Positions 19,395 to 30,038 of a stretch of DNA of 64,000 bases are shown piece by piece. A model generated the notes under the pieces. The model did no database searches and was not told the DNA's origin. It saw only the letters and a list, made by a program, of their open reading frames with translations. Every line of letters begins with the position of its first letter. The first letter of the stretch is position 1. Origin of the DNA: Fistulifera solaris (lineage: Eukaryota; Bacillariophyta; Bacillariophyceae; Naviculales; Stauroneidaceae); NCBI GenBank assembly GCA_030295235.1, contig AP026162.1:372001-436000 (forward strand), in the 5' to 3' direction. Both the position numbers and the translations under genes were made by a program.

Positions 19395-22300
19395 ATGACG
19401 TTGTGGTTCCTCAGCAGCAAAAGCGATTATCAAAATCGAGCTAATCCTCCGCTGAAGGATATTGTCAAATTGCTGTACCCGAACAAATCTGCATCGCAGC
19501 CGCAAAAGAGTGACAATCGCACTCGCTTTTCACACTTATTACTGGAACACGGAGAAAAGTCTATACAAGACTGGGCGGTAGTAGCCAAATCATCCCCAGT
19601 GTCGCTGTCGTCGCTCCAATCTCCTTCCTCCGGTCCTACTCATTCCATACACTGGGCACAATCTACAACAAACGATGCACCGAAAAAGCAGTCGTCTCGT
19701 CGCAAAAAACAACAGGATACATCCAAAGATGCTAGTCCTACCGCTCATATGAATGCGTGGCCCGGGCGTTTGCATCTATGTTCGAGATCACTGGTCTTTG
19801 AACCGAATTCGACTGCTTATCCTATCGTTCGATGTCCCTTCAATAAACTACAAGAAAAACCAGCTGGTCGTGACAAAGTAGTCGAATGGATTGCGAAGAA
19901 GCACATTGCTATTCATTCGGTCATTGCTCCGTTTCAAGCTGTCAATCATGCGGTTCATTTCCGCATCGAATTTTCGCACTCGTCGGTCGACACACTGTTG
20001 CAACACACGGGAGAATTGTACGAAATATGCCAGAAACAAAGTCATCATCAGCTAGCCCAACTGGAGGCGACGTCGCTCAAAACACCACCGGTCATGGATC
20101 CTACAATGCTCCACGTGAGAGAACAACTGGTTACCAGTCCGGTACCGTGTCAGTGGATGACACCCTTGCAAAGCACCGATGGTGTTCTCCTCGTGACCAA
20201 CGAACGATTCACTTTCCAAAGTGCCTCGGGTACGTCGTCGTTTTGGTATCTTGATCAAGTCGCTGCTACAGCCAGGCGCTATTGTGGACTCCGCGATTGT
20301 GCGCTCGAGGTCTACTGGCAGAATGGCACTTCGACATTGTTGGCGTTGGAGCGACGACACGAACGAGAACAAGTTTTGCGACATTTGCATCAAGTTCCTT
20401 GTGTCACCAATCGAGAGTTTGTATTGCAAGTATTGAAAGCGTGGCAAATGAAAGAAATTAGCAATTTTGAATATTTGTTGGCGTTGAATTCGGCAGCGGG
20501 TCGGACGTTTCACGATTTGTCACGGTATCCTGTATTTCCGTGGGTCCTTCGTGACTTTACCAGCAGCAAATTAGACTTGACGAACCCTTCTGTTTATCGT
20601 GATATGACAAAACCCGTCGGTGCATTGAACGAAGAACGACTCGAGTATTTTCGCAATCGCATGTTGGGAATGCACGACATGGGTGAAGACTTTTATATGG
20701 GACTCACTATTCGGCTCCTGGATATGTGCTGTATTATTTGGTGCGGAGCATGCCCGAACACATGCTGTGCTTGCAGAATGGGAAATTTGATGCGCCGGAT
20801 CGAATGTTTCATAGCATTGAGCAGTGTTTTCAATGCGTGCTAACGAACCACGCCGATGTCAAAGAGCTGATCCCTGAATTTTATAGTCAAGACTTTGACT
20901 TTTTGATCAATGCACGAGGGCTCCAACTGGGGGCGACGCAGAATGGTGATCATGTGAATGATGTGCAGCTACCAACTTGGGCGCGGTCGGCTCGAGATTT
21001 CTTACGCAAACATCGCGAAGCTCTCGAGTCCGATATTTGCACGAAAATGCTACCAAAATGGATAGACTTGATCTTCGGGTACAAATCTAGAGGAGAAGCG
21101 GCAAAGGAAGCTTCCAACCTATTCCATCATACTGCGTACCTTGGTCCACACGATCTGGCAGCAATGCAATCGGCGAAAGACCGTTTCCAGGCGGAGCTGC
21201 AGGCAACAGAGTTTGGCATTGTCCCGGACATGCTATTCATCGGCCCTCATCCAGCCCAAATTGACAAGTTCTCGGAAGATTGTGTTTCGCAAGACATTGG
21301 TCGCACTACGAGTCGAGAAGACTCAAGTAGAGAGGCATGGGAGCTCTTAGACCCTCCATCAAGCCACGATGATATACATACTGATGCGGTGCCTGGCTTA
21401 GTTGTAGAATCCCCTGAACAAGAAGAGATCGAATCTACGTTGTCTATGGACCAAAATGATGTGTTTGGTGTTTCGAATGAAAATTTAGAAACACTGGGAT
21501 CTTCGGAACGTGCTCGCGAAGTGCAAGTATCAACACCTACAATGGACGCCTCTAAGGTTCAAAAACATCACCACCCAATCCGACAGCGTCTGACGCAAAC
21601 GGTGCAATTTCAAAGTGGGACATGCAAATTTTAGAAAGGAGGCAATTACACAATGACTCCGTCAGTGGCTGTGCACTCCTGCTAGGAACTCTTGAGAACA
21701 GCAAATCGGTCTTGGTTACGACCTCGTTAGATGGGGGTTTGAAAGTTCACTCAATGCTTCTTGAAACAGCTTCTATGGATCCGAAGGATCTGATCGCCTC
21801 CACGCTTTCGCGATTTACTATGATCAATCGTAAGCAGACGCCATTGTCTTCCGGTTCGTCAAAACTGGTCGAGTATCGCAATCATTCCACGAGAGACCCA
21901 CTAGCAAGTCTTGTCCTGGCTTTAGATGGCACAGGTGGCGCTGTGGCATTTGCTGGAGGTCATGATGATGTGGTCTTAGCCTATGGAATCAATTCAGCCT
22001 GCGCTGTCGCCTCCGTGTACTCACACCGAGACGCCGTCACTGGTCTAGACTTGATAGCACGCTCACCATTTGATTCAGGGAATGCGCTTTGGTTAGAGAA
22101 TGCGACTCATATCCTGATAAGTGGAAGCTGGGATGCCACGGTGAAAGTGTGGTCGGTTGCTGTGTCAGGAGGTGAAACAGTGGCGGTCAATCGAGAACCC
22201 TTGGCCGAGCTGTTCGACGCGGCTTCGTCGATCGTTTGCGTGGCGGCTATTTCCATCCCCACCGGCGGTATTCTTGCAAGCGCAGGTTGTGCGGATGGTA

Positions 22301-22782
22301 GTTTCTGTGTTTGGAATATACATAGCGATGGAGTACAGGTCGTAATTCACAATGAACCTGCAAAGCGGGGATCGGGACCTTGCTCTGTTGTAAAATGGGT
22401 GTCTTCCGGGGGCGCTTTACACATGTTTGCTGCTTTCTCGACCGGCAAAGTGGCAGCCTATTCTTTGGTTGAGGGAGTTCGTTTGGAACGACGTAATGCT
22501 GTTTCAGTGGGAGTTCCTATCCTTTCATTGGCTTACGCCGATGGTTTTATCCTTGTTGGATGCGCTGATGGTGGGCTCCGGCTGATTCCGCTACGACAAG
22601 GTTGTTATTTTGAAGCCAAACCGACCCTATGGCCGGCTGTGAACAACAAATCCTCTCCCGCTATCAGTAACATCAGTCTTTCGTACACCATTCCTGCCAA
22701 CAAAGACGACGAAGTACGGTGCGTATGCTGTACAGGAGGCGCCGACGGTAGCGTCGCATTGTTTGAACTAAGAAAGGCTTAA
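19395..22782 (+). CDS. FAN/NSMAF-like BEACH-WD40 protein
   Basis: About 1,130 residues. The order of domains is an N-terminal GRAM/PH-like region (residues ~20-340), a BEACH domain (ISNFEYLLALNSAAGRTFHD, YPVFPWVLRDFTS, KLDLTNPSVYRDMTKPVGAL, and later YLVRSMPEHMLCLQNGKFD), a Ser/Thr-rich linker, and a C-terminal WD40 propeller (GSWDATVKVWSV, AGCADGSFCVWNI). This is the layout of neutral sphingomyelinase activation factor FAN. Two frame changes occur: in T4 at 20691-20694, where one more T restores the invariant YGTHYS block, and in A5 at 21561-21565, where one more A leads into SDANGAISKWDM. Both are probably consensus errors. BEACH proteins act in membrane trafficking and signalling scaffolds; the partner here is unknown. 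Confidence 0.88.
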
Positions 22783-22852
22783 GCTAAGAGCGACGAGCTG
22801 CTGACGTTAAAGGCATCTAGTGATAATCTTTCGCAAATTTAAATATGCACAT

Positions 22853-23372
22853 TTATTCTTCGTCTTTATCAAAAACTGTGTCCCAAAATTTGGGATTGCG
22901 CTCAATATTCTTCTCCTTTAAACGAGTCACTGGAGTCAATCGGCCTAAAAATAGCAAAAGTTGAGAGGGAAAATCGAACAAGCATGACTAGCCCGATACG
23001 CCGGTCGTCTAACTTACCATTTTCATCGGGCATCCATTTAAAGTATCCCGCACCCGACGGACCTTGGTAATCCTCGGTCGGGTCCGGAGTGTCGCGATCT
23101 GTTTTTCTCATTTTGTCTTTCTCACCATAGAAATTGGATTTGCGTTTGCCGTAGAAAGCAGCACCGTTCCCGAGCCTGCGAGCACTGGCATCGTCAATGA
23201 AAGCATCCAATTCTGCAAAGAAGTTCTTGACGCCTTGAAACGGCCCGCCGCCTTCTTCTGCGCGCAGCGATAATGGGCAGTTTCTTCCGGAGGGTGGTTG
23301 CGAGAGGAATGCCGAGCTGAGCTGAAGAACAGCGAGGCCGACGATGAATGAAAGAGCGCGTTGCACAAACAT
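22853..23372 (-). CDS. Small plastid-targeted protein of unknown function
   Basis: Two exons, 23018-23372 and 22853-22944, with a 73-nt GTAAGT...TAG intron; 148 residues. A signal peptide ending SSA-FLSQPP gives the plastid bipartite pattern. The mature protein begins near LRAEEGGGPFQGVKNFFAEL and contains ARRLGNGAAFYGKRKSNFYG, then TPDPTEDYQGPSGAGYFKWM and the exon-2 tail NGRLTPVTRLKEKNIERNP ending DTVFDKDEE. It has no membrane segment after the signal and no known domain. The tight motif order suggests a conserved soluble or thylakoid-associated protein of algae with complex plastids; this is inference. Its 3' end is about 70 bp from the BEACH gene's stop. Confidence 0.75.
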
Positions 23373-23901
23373 GTTTATTGTCTAGTTCTCTTTTAATAAC
23401 TGAAGTAGCTTTTCTAATATTATGTTACGAAGCTTCGCTCCTTTTTAGTCGATGCAGAATAATAACGCAGAAACGAAGTGCATCGAAAATGTTGCACAAG
23501 TTATTGGGCACGAACCTTCGCTGTCTTTGCATACGTGTTTCTGATCGTGACTCACCCAAACGGCATTCCTCTTAGGACTGGAAGCGGCACTCAAGATCCT
23601 ATTTCAGTGTATCGAAAACAGTTTGGGGGTGACGTCCGATACCGGTTAAATTCACTGTTAATGAAAGAGTAGTCACGCTTAACCACGCTACCAGGTATGA
23701 GTGATGGGTACCGCTAAGAGGAGGAACCTATTTTTTTTTCGTGGTTGTGGAGCATTTATTTTGTTCCTCGTGGTTTTCGTTCATGTCAATAGTTATTGCT
23801 ACTGATAGCATTCTCGTTGCGCATCATCAACCACAACCAAAAGTTCAAACTGTAACTGGCCCACGGCTAGCCCAATTCAGTAGCGCTGCAACGGGAAGAA
23901 A
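23373..23901. other. Divergent intergenic region with a TACCAGGTA motif
   Basis: Shared upstream region of the plastid protein gene and TrmB. TACCAGGTA lies at 23689-23697, 205 bp before the TrmB start. No gene was recognised; open frames here are short and unlike any family. Confidence 0.5.
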
Positions 23902-24852
23902 ATGAATCATCGATTCGCTCTTATGATGGCTTTCATTTGTTCTTTGCGTCGAGCATCCGCCTTTACTTCTTCTTTGCTAAAAAGAGAAGAGCCACGAAAG
24001 GTTTCTTCAGTTCTGTTCCTTTCATCCGAGGCTCAAGTAACACCATGGAACTCACCCGTTGTGTCGGAACGGGTGGCAAATCGTCGGCGCAATAATAATG
24101 CTCGATTTCGACAGCACGTGAATCCATTGGCGAGACAATATCAACAACCCACGGTTTTGACGGATTCTTGGCCTCATGATACCTTTACAATCTGCAACAA
24201 ACCGTTACATCTGGATATTGGTTGCGGTAAAGGAGGCTTCCTTCTGGATATGGTCAAAAAGACGGCGGAAGACTGTGCGTCGTCAGAATCGTCGATGGCC
24301 GATGCCTTACCGTACAATTATCTTGGCTTGGAGATTCGTCCTGGTGTTGCTTTAATGGCGAAAGAGCGCATTCCAGTGCATGGTGCTGTAGGTGTCTTGG
24401 ATTTTGTTGGGTGCAATGCGAACGTGGATTTGGATCGAATCATGGATCGCTATAATTCCCAAAGCAACCGCCTCTTGTTGGACCGTGTATCCATTCAATT
24501 TCCAGACCCTCATTTCAAAAGTCAGCACGCCAAGCGACGCGTGGTTACACCTGCGCTGGTAAATACATTAGCCAAATACATGCCGGAGGATAGTCACGTG
24601 TTTTTGCAAAGCGATATTCAGTCTGTTCTCGACGACATGAGACTAAGATTTCGAGAAAGTGCGTACTTCAAAGACACCATCGATTCTGTGGAACAGTATT
24701 TGGAAGAGAATCCATGGGGAGTTCCGACAGAAAGGGAAATCAGCGTGCTAAAGAAAGATCTTCCAGTTTACCGAACGATACTGACCAGAAACGGTGTCGC
24801 TTTTGTTGCTGGCAACAATGAAATCAGCGAGCTCGATCAAGACGAGGAATGA
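23902..24852 (+). CDS. trmB: TrmB-type tRNA (guanine-N7-)-methyltransferase, organelle-targeted
   Basis: Single exon of 316 residues. The N-terminus (residues 1-21) is a signal peptide ending ASA-FTSS, followed by a basic Ser-rich stretch: plastid targeting. The catalytic domain has the SAM motif LHLDIGCGKGGFLLDM, the acidic second motif YLGLEIRPGV, and the TrmB signature VSIQFPDPHFKSQHAKRRVV (PDP.FK...H.KRR). Near the end are NPWGVPTEREI and VYRTILTR. TrmB makes m7G46 in the variable loop of tRNA. The bacterial-type domain with a plastid presequence implies that it modifies organellar tRNAs. The frame is intact. Confidence 0.9.
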   Translation: MNHRFALMMAFICSLRRASAFTSSLLKREEPRKVSSVLFLSSEAQVTPWNSPVVSERVANRRRNNNARFRQHVNPLARQYQQPTVLTDSWPHDTFTICNKPLHLDIGCGKGGFLLDMVKKTAEDCASSESSMADALPYNYLGLEIRPGVALMAKERIPVHGAVGVLDFVGCNANVDLDRIMDRYNSQSNRLLLDRVSIQFPDPHFKSQHAKRRVVTPALVNTLAKYMPEDSHVFLQSDIQSVLDDMRLRFRESAYFKDTIDSVEQYLEENPWGVPTEREISVLKKDLPVYRTILTRNGVAFVAGNNEISELDQDEE

Positions 24853-25024
24853 TCCAAAGCAGGACAACACATCGCAAGTGTCTTCGTCAAAAAAGATTTA
24901 TAAGGGCAATGCAGCACGAGAGTTCGTAGACTTGCAGCAACGCAATACATTACAAATTTTATTTACCGCTACTGTTATCAATCATCTATATGAGCTTGCG
25001 TTGGCAACAAAAATGTGCACAAAA

Positions 25025-26174
25025 CTAATCCGAAAGGTCGGCTCGACGATCCGTGACGAACATGTGCCCTGCCGCGTGAGTGATAGCGAACGGCACTTGG
25101 CTGTCCATTAAGACGGTCTGTGGAGTGACGCCGCAGGCATGGAACACAGGAATTTCGTCGGGGAGCACGTTCACGTGGTCGCCCCATTCGGGAGGATTGT
25201 TGAGATCGATTCCGAGAATGTCGGGTCGCCCTATACAAATAGGTCCACCGTGTGCATGCCGGAACTGAGATGTAATCTCAACGTGCCTAGAAATTTGCAT
25301 AGCAGGAATGGGCTTCATGGATACCACAATATTGCCCTTCAATCTCCCCGCTGGTCGACAAGGAAGATTTGTTCGATACATGGGGACATTCTTTCCTTGC
25401 TCAGCGGAACGAAGAGGAATGCCAGCTTTCTGAAGGGCGCCATCGTAAGAGAAACTACATCCAATCAAAAATGCGACAGAGTTTTCAGGCCAGATATCTC
25501 TCACGTCGTTTCGTTCCTCGTGCAACTTTCCGCTTCGATATACTGCGTATCTTCAACAATTGTTAGATTTGCAATAATTCCTTCATAGAAGTAGACAGTT
25601 CCGCTACTTACTTCGGACAATCAGTTCGTAAATCCGCGGTGGGAGCCAGCAAGGTAGGAATAGCCGAACCAACGTCACATACTTCGAGCAGGGGGACAAG
25701 CTTGAGGATTTCTTTGACAAAATAAAAGAAATCAAATGCAATAGGACCTTGTGGCAGCACAACAAGGTTACATTGCAACATTCCGGGGCAGACACCGTTC
25801 GTGGGGCCAGTGAATTCACCCGAACGAACTCTTTGGCGGAACGTTCGTGTCACTAGAATATCGGGATGGCTAAATGTTGGGGCTCCGTACCAATTCAATG
25901 TTGCTCCTTTCCTCTCCAGTGAATAAGGTCGTTCCGGCCTTTCCCACCTTTCGCATATATTCAAAAGCTTTGCGTCGTCTTTCGTTTGGGTTTCAGGCGG
26001 ACGGAGTGTCAAATTGGGCATCACTGCTTGTAACTTCTGGAATTCGCTTTCAGTGAAGGTGTTAGCTGGACTGCCCTCTTGAGGCTGAAGCGAAGGAAGC
26101 ACATTGCGAAGAATATCAGTTGTGACGGTCGTTTCTGTGAGGTCGCGGCAAGGATCGTCACCTTGAGCGTTCAT
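25025..26174 (-). CDS. DUF1445 protein, D-glutamate cyclase-like hydro-lyase
   Basis: Two exons, 25612-26174 and 25025-25550, with a 61-nt intron (GTAAGT...GAAG) that restores DCPKYAVYRSGKLHEERNDV; 362 residues. Family landmarks are GEFTGPTNGVCPGMLQCNLV, FDFFYFVKEILKLVPLLEV, SVAFLIGCSFSYDGALQKAG, VPMYRTNLPCRPAGRLKGN, VFHACGVTPQ and ITHAAGHMFVTD. In animals the homologous domain of DGLUCY converts D-glutamate to 5-oxo-D-proline in mitochondria; bacterial members are described as putative hydro-lyases. No clear targeting peptide is present, so a cytosolic location is likely. The gene is convergent with TrmB (stops ~170 bp apart). The exact substrate is uncertain. Confidence 0.85.
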
Positions 26175-26610
26175 GTTGCTTACGGCTCGATTTTCTACGA
26201 GCCGTGAATTGAAGAATGCAAGATTTTTTTTAAAAAAAAGTACAGAAATAGCGTTTGTTTAGTCGAGGTGTCGTTATCAACTATCAACGTCAATAAAGGA
26301 ATGCATGCCTGCCTGGAATGGACCTGGTAAGCAAAACAGAAAATGGACCTCTTCGATTTGACAATACGCCAAAGAGTACCTGCTTTTCACAAAAACTCGA
26401 AATAGATCATCATCGTCGCGAAGAATTCAATTCTCGGGGAATTCTCTTGCGCTCATACGCCAAAGCAACAAAATACAAAAGTAGGTCATCGTGCATGTAA
26501 TTTGAGAATAAAAGTGCCATGAATTATGCATTGTATGGACCGCGTCGATGAATTCTATAGTATGCCTTCATAAAGAACAATTGCCCCTACGCTATCATTA
26601 TGCAAATGAG
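26175..26610. other. Intergenic between DUF1445 and the kinase cluster
   Basis: No gene, repeat or motif that I can support. It contains an A-rich run near 26220 and short unrelated open frames. Confidence 0.55.
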
Positions 26611-29201
26611 CTATGCCGGCTTTTCGCTCGGTCGATGCCCTGCATTAGAATAAAGAACGCGGTAAAGTTCTTTGGCTAGGGTCCTCGGCTCGCACGGGAA
26701 CGGTTTAAACGTAAATACATCCGCACCCGCTTCAAGGAACTCACTCTCCTTATCATTAGCCGAAAGCCCACATATCCGACAATGGACGCCCTTCTTTCTC
26801 AATGCCACTACTGTTTCAGTTCCTAGAAGTTGCTTCTCAACGCTCGCCATGTACATATCCATGAAAATCAAGTCAAAGGATTCCGTCTCTACTAAACGAA
26901 GAGCAGTTTCACCGTTCGATGCTTCTCGAAAAGACCAGCCAGGAGCCACTGTTTTGGCCGTCCTGATAAACAGTTTCCTTAACACTGGGTCATCGTCAAC
27001 AAACAAAACAAATAACTGCTCAGGAAGTTTACCGCAAAGACCACCTTCTGGAGTGATATTGAAACGTTCTTCCAGCTGATGCGCGATCGTCGTGGGGCTT
27101 ATTGGCGGCTGACGGAGACAGACTACAAATCTGGCACCAGGATGGTCTTTCTATCCGCTGGTAAAGGACTCGTCTAACTTGATCTCTCCTCCCATCAAAT
27201 TGACCAAGCTCTTGCACAAAAACAATCCGATTCCCTAAAAACTCAAATCCAGATACGTATTAGATATAATAGAAAGCAGTTGCTTGAGACGAATGAGCAC
27301 CTACCGTTCCCTGGCTGAGACTGTCAAGGCTCTCCTGAAATTTGTTGAAAAGTGAACCCCGCTTTTCTGGTGGAATTCCAGGACCGGAATCTTCGATCGA
27401 CAGCTCCACCATACCCTCAGCTACCTGGGCGCGAAGACGCACGTACCCGCTTTCTACAAACTTCAAACTATTTCTCCCGAGATTCAAGACAACCTGCTTC
27501 AATCGCAGCCGGTCTGTCACAACCAAGAGCTGCCGAGGACAGTCTAAGTCAACAAGAAAATTGGCGTTTCGTTGATTCAACATCGAATGCACAGGCTCCA
27601 AAACATCAAGAAATAAGTCGGTAGGTTCCATGGTGACTTTCAGTTGCTGGGTTGCCGCTCGGTGCATATCGAGCATATTTCGCAAGAGGTCGTTCACGAA
27701 CTTCATGGCATTCTCAATAATAGCTATGTCTTGTCGAGTCGTGGAGCACGACTCCTCGGTCGCTAGAGGTTCGTTTTCAAAGACTGCTGCCTTGACAAAG
27801 CTACATGCAGTCATTGCAGCGGCTACGGGATTGCGTACCTCATGACCTAAAAAATCATTGAGTTCGCGCTCGGCTCTTGTAGCCTCGTGGGCATTCTTCA
27901 AAATCATCTTCGCTTTTTCCACATCAGCAACTGCCTTGAGCTTATTTCGCTCCTCAACGCGTCGAGTCCGCGCACAAATGAAGAGAGCTAAACACAAACT
28001 GGCAAGGAAAATAATGATGCCACCGACACATACAAACAGCACCCCCGGCTTGTAAGTGTCATCGATCGTCAGAACTGATACAATCCATCGCCTATCAGCG
28101 GCCCTGATGATTCGCTCCATATACAAAACTTGTGTCCTCTGTAGCTCGGTCAAACTTACTTCCGAAAGAGGAGTCAACAATGGTCCGCTTTCATTATCAG
28201 AAGTCGTCACCGACGCCGCTCCTAGAAAAACCGGAGCTTCTTTGAAATCAGATGTATCAAAGATGTATACAGCAGAGTTTTGCTGTTGGTTCTCGGTGGA
28301 CCGTTTGATCAGATCAGGAATACGAATAACAATAGATGCTAGGTCTTTCGGCCAAACACCTGGGTCATCCGAGATCCGAACACCGGGGTGCATAAGTATA
28401 ACACCATAAGAATCTTCCTCTGTTTCTATCACTAATTTCAGCCGATCTGTTAACGCCTCTCTTCCTTCCCTCGATACATTTTTTTGACAGCCTTTTGACG
28501 TGGTCCCCATGAATTATAATCTAGACCAAGGGCAGCCTCGTTCTTTTCGACCGGTTCCACATAGTCTGTGACATATTATGTGTGAGTGCTGCAGTAGAAT
28601 GCGGATGCAAAACCCTTATGAAAACACGTACGAATAGGAAAATAATAACTGGTGTTCAGACGCGGTTCAACGATTGTCGAGTTTTCGTAATTAAAGCCAA
28701 TAAATCCTCCGTAGTTCAGTTTTGGATAGTGCTCTTCGTAAACGCCCTAGCCTCGGCCTCGGCCTCGTCTCGCTCATTGTGTGAAATATTCGGATGGAAC
28801 TGAGCTGCCTGGAAATCCAATCCATTGAAAACCAAATACTCATACATTTCGCGAAAATCAACACGATTGAATTTCCTGTTTCTGCATTTTCCGTGAATCC
28901 GCAGTGCGGCGGCGACATATTCCTCCCACGCACCCTCAATCTTGTTAATCAAATCCAGAGCGCTACGAGCAAACTGGTGCTCTTTATCTCTCTTGGCTGA
29001 ACTGATTCCCATTGCCATAAACGCAGCTGCCGCGCCACTTCCCAGAATGGTTATCATTAGCGCCGAAAGTCCTGTTTTCTTTTTGTGCATGGTGCTTGCA
29101 AGAGCGCCGTCGTTCCTGATAATTGAACACGATTCCAAGTCAACTTTTCGTCCCGTTTTCGATCGCTTTTGGATATGGCTTGTATCGGAAACGCTCGACA
29201 T
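26611..29201 (-). pseudogene. CHASE hybrid histidine kinase, copy A (disrupted)
   Basis: Same three-exon plan as its three neighbours: exons about 28632-29201, 27305-~28571 and 26611-~27228. Recognisable parts are a TM1 segment, a CHASE domain (GLDFQAAQFHPNISHNERDE), TM2, HisKA (FLGHEVRNPVAAAM), HATPase (N-box VLNLGRNSLKF, G1 EDSGPGIPPEKRG, G2 GIGLFLCKSLVNLMGGEI) and REC (FVDDDPVLRKLF, IFMDMYM, FTFKPFP). Damage: a one-base loss in A3 at 28740-28742, another in T7 at 28479-28485, and an in-frame TAG at 27151-27153 where copies B to D have a Tyr codon (TAC). The two indels could be consensus errors; the stop is a substitution and points to a real break between kinase and receiver. ATG at 29201; an upstream in-frame GTG is not preferred. 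Confidence 0.6.
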
Positions 29202-30038
29202 TGCTCTACCTGCTTTCGCTTTTAGTAAATGTATGCGTTGGTTCGGCACTTCTTTACTAAATTGATCGAGAATAGCATCCGACAGTAACGAAGTGAGAGG
29301 GCGTCAAGGCCGAAGTGCGGTCGAACACATCGGACGTGTACTGCGACGACGTTTCCAATCTACACCTCACAATCTTCACTCCTAGATGGTTGTTATGAAG
29401 ATCGGAGTACAGTACTTGTGACGGAGTATCTTCATTCGTCATCCCTCGCTGCTCCGCGGCTTCGGCAGGTTCACCTTTTGGGGTCACTTGTCTGTCACGA
29501 ACCAGGATCCTCGTGTTTCTATAATACCGGTACCGTATTTCACTCAATACTGAGTAAGAAAGATCCAATATTTGGTCGTGTATGAAAATCCGTCTCATTT
29601 GTTGGTGATGGAAATGGCCTTTTCATTCAATCCAGTTCAATCAAGGTTCGTTTTTCAAAAAAGGGTTGTTTTCCCCCTGCATGTCCCTTGCCAAACTAAT
29701 AAACCCCCTGGCGAGACGACTCCTCAAGAGTGGTTCTTTGAAGTCGAATGCCGTAATTTTCTGCCACAATCCACGCAAATAAACTAACTTAAATGTTCAT
29801 CCGACTGTCAGTTCTACATTCGGGTGGTATATGTAGTCATCCGCCAGCTCCTGGGCGGGATTCTCCCGCTCAATTCGTAGAACATCATCGATTTGGGACA
29901 AACGGGCACCTAGGTCGACGGCTATGTTGTCTAATAATATCCACTAGAGAGCAACGCCCATGTACACGTATGCCGGTGAACAGCGTAAATCCGACTCCCA
30001 ATTTGTAGAGCTGGAAAAATGAAAAGCAGCTCTACAAA
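29202..30038. other. Spacer between kinase copies A and B
   Basis: About 790 bp lie upstream of copy A. No gene or repeat was recognised, and open frames are short and without family likeness. Confidence 0.5.

Noticed and set aside
20691-20694. Programmed ribosomal frameshifting in the BEACH gene and others
   Set aside because: Shifts go both ways, occur in unrelated genes, lack a shared slippery heptamer and stimulatory structure, and mostly sit in simple homopolymers.
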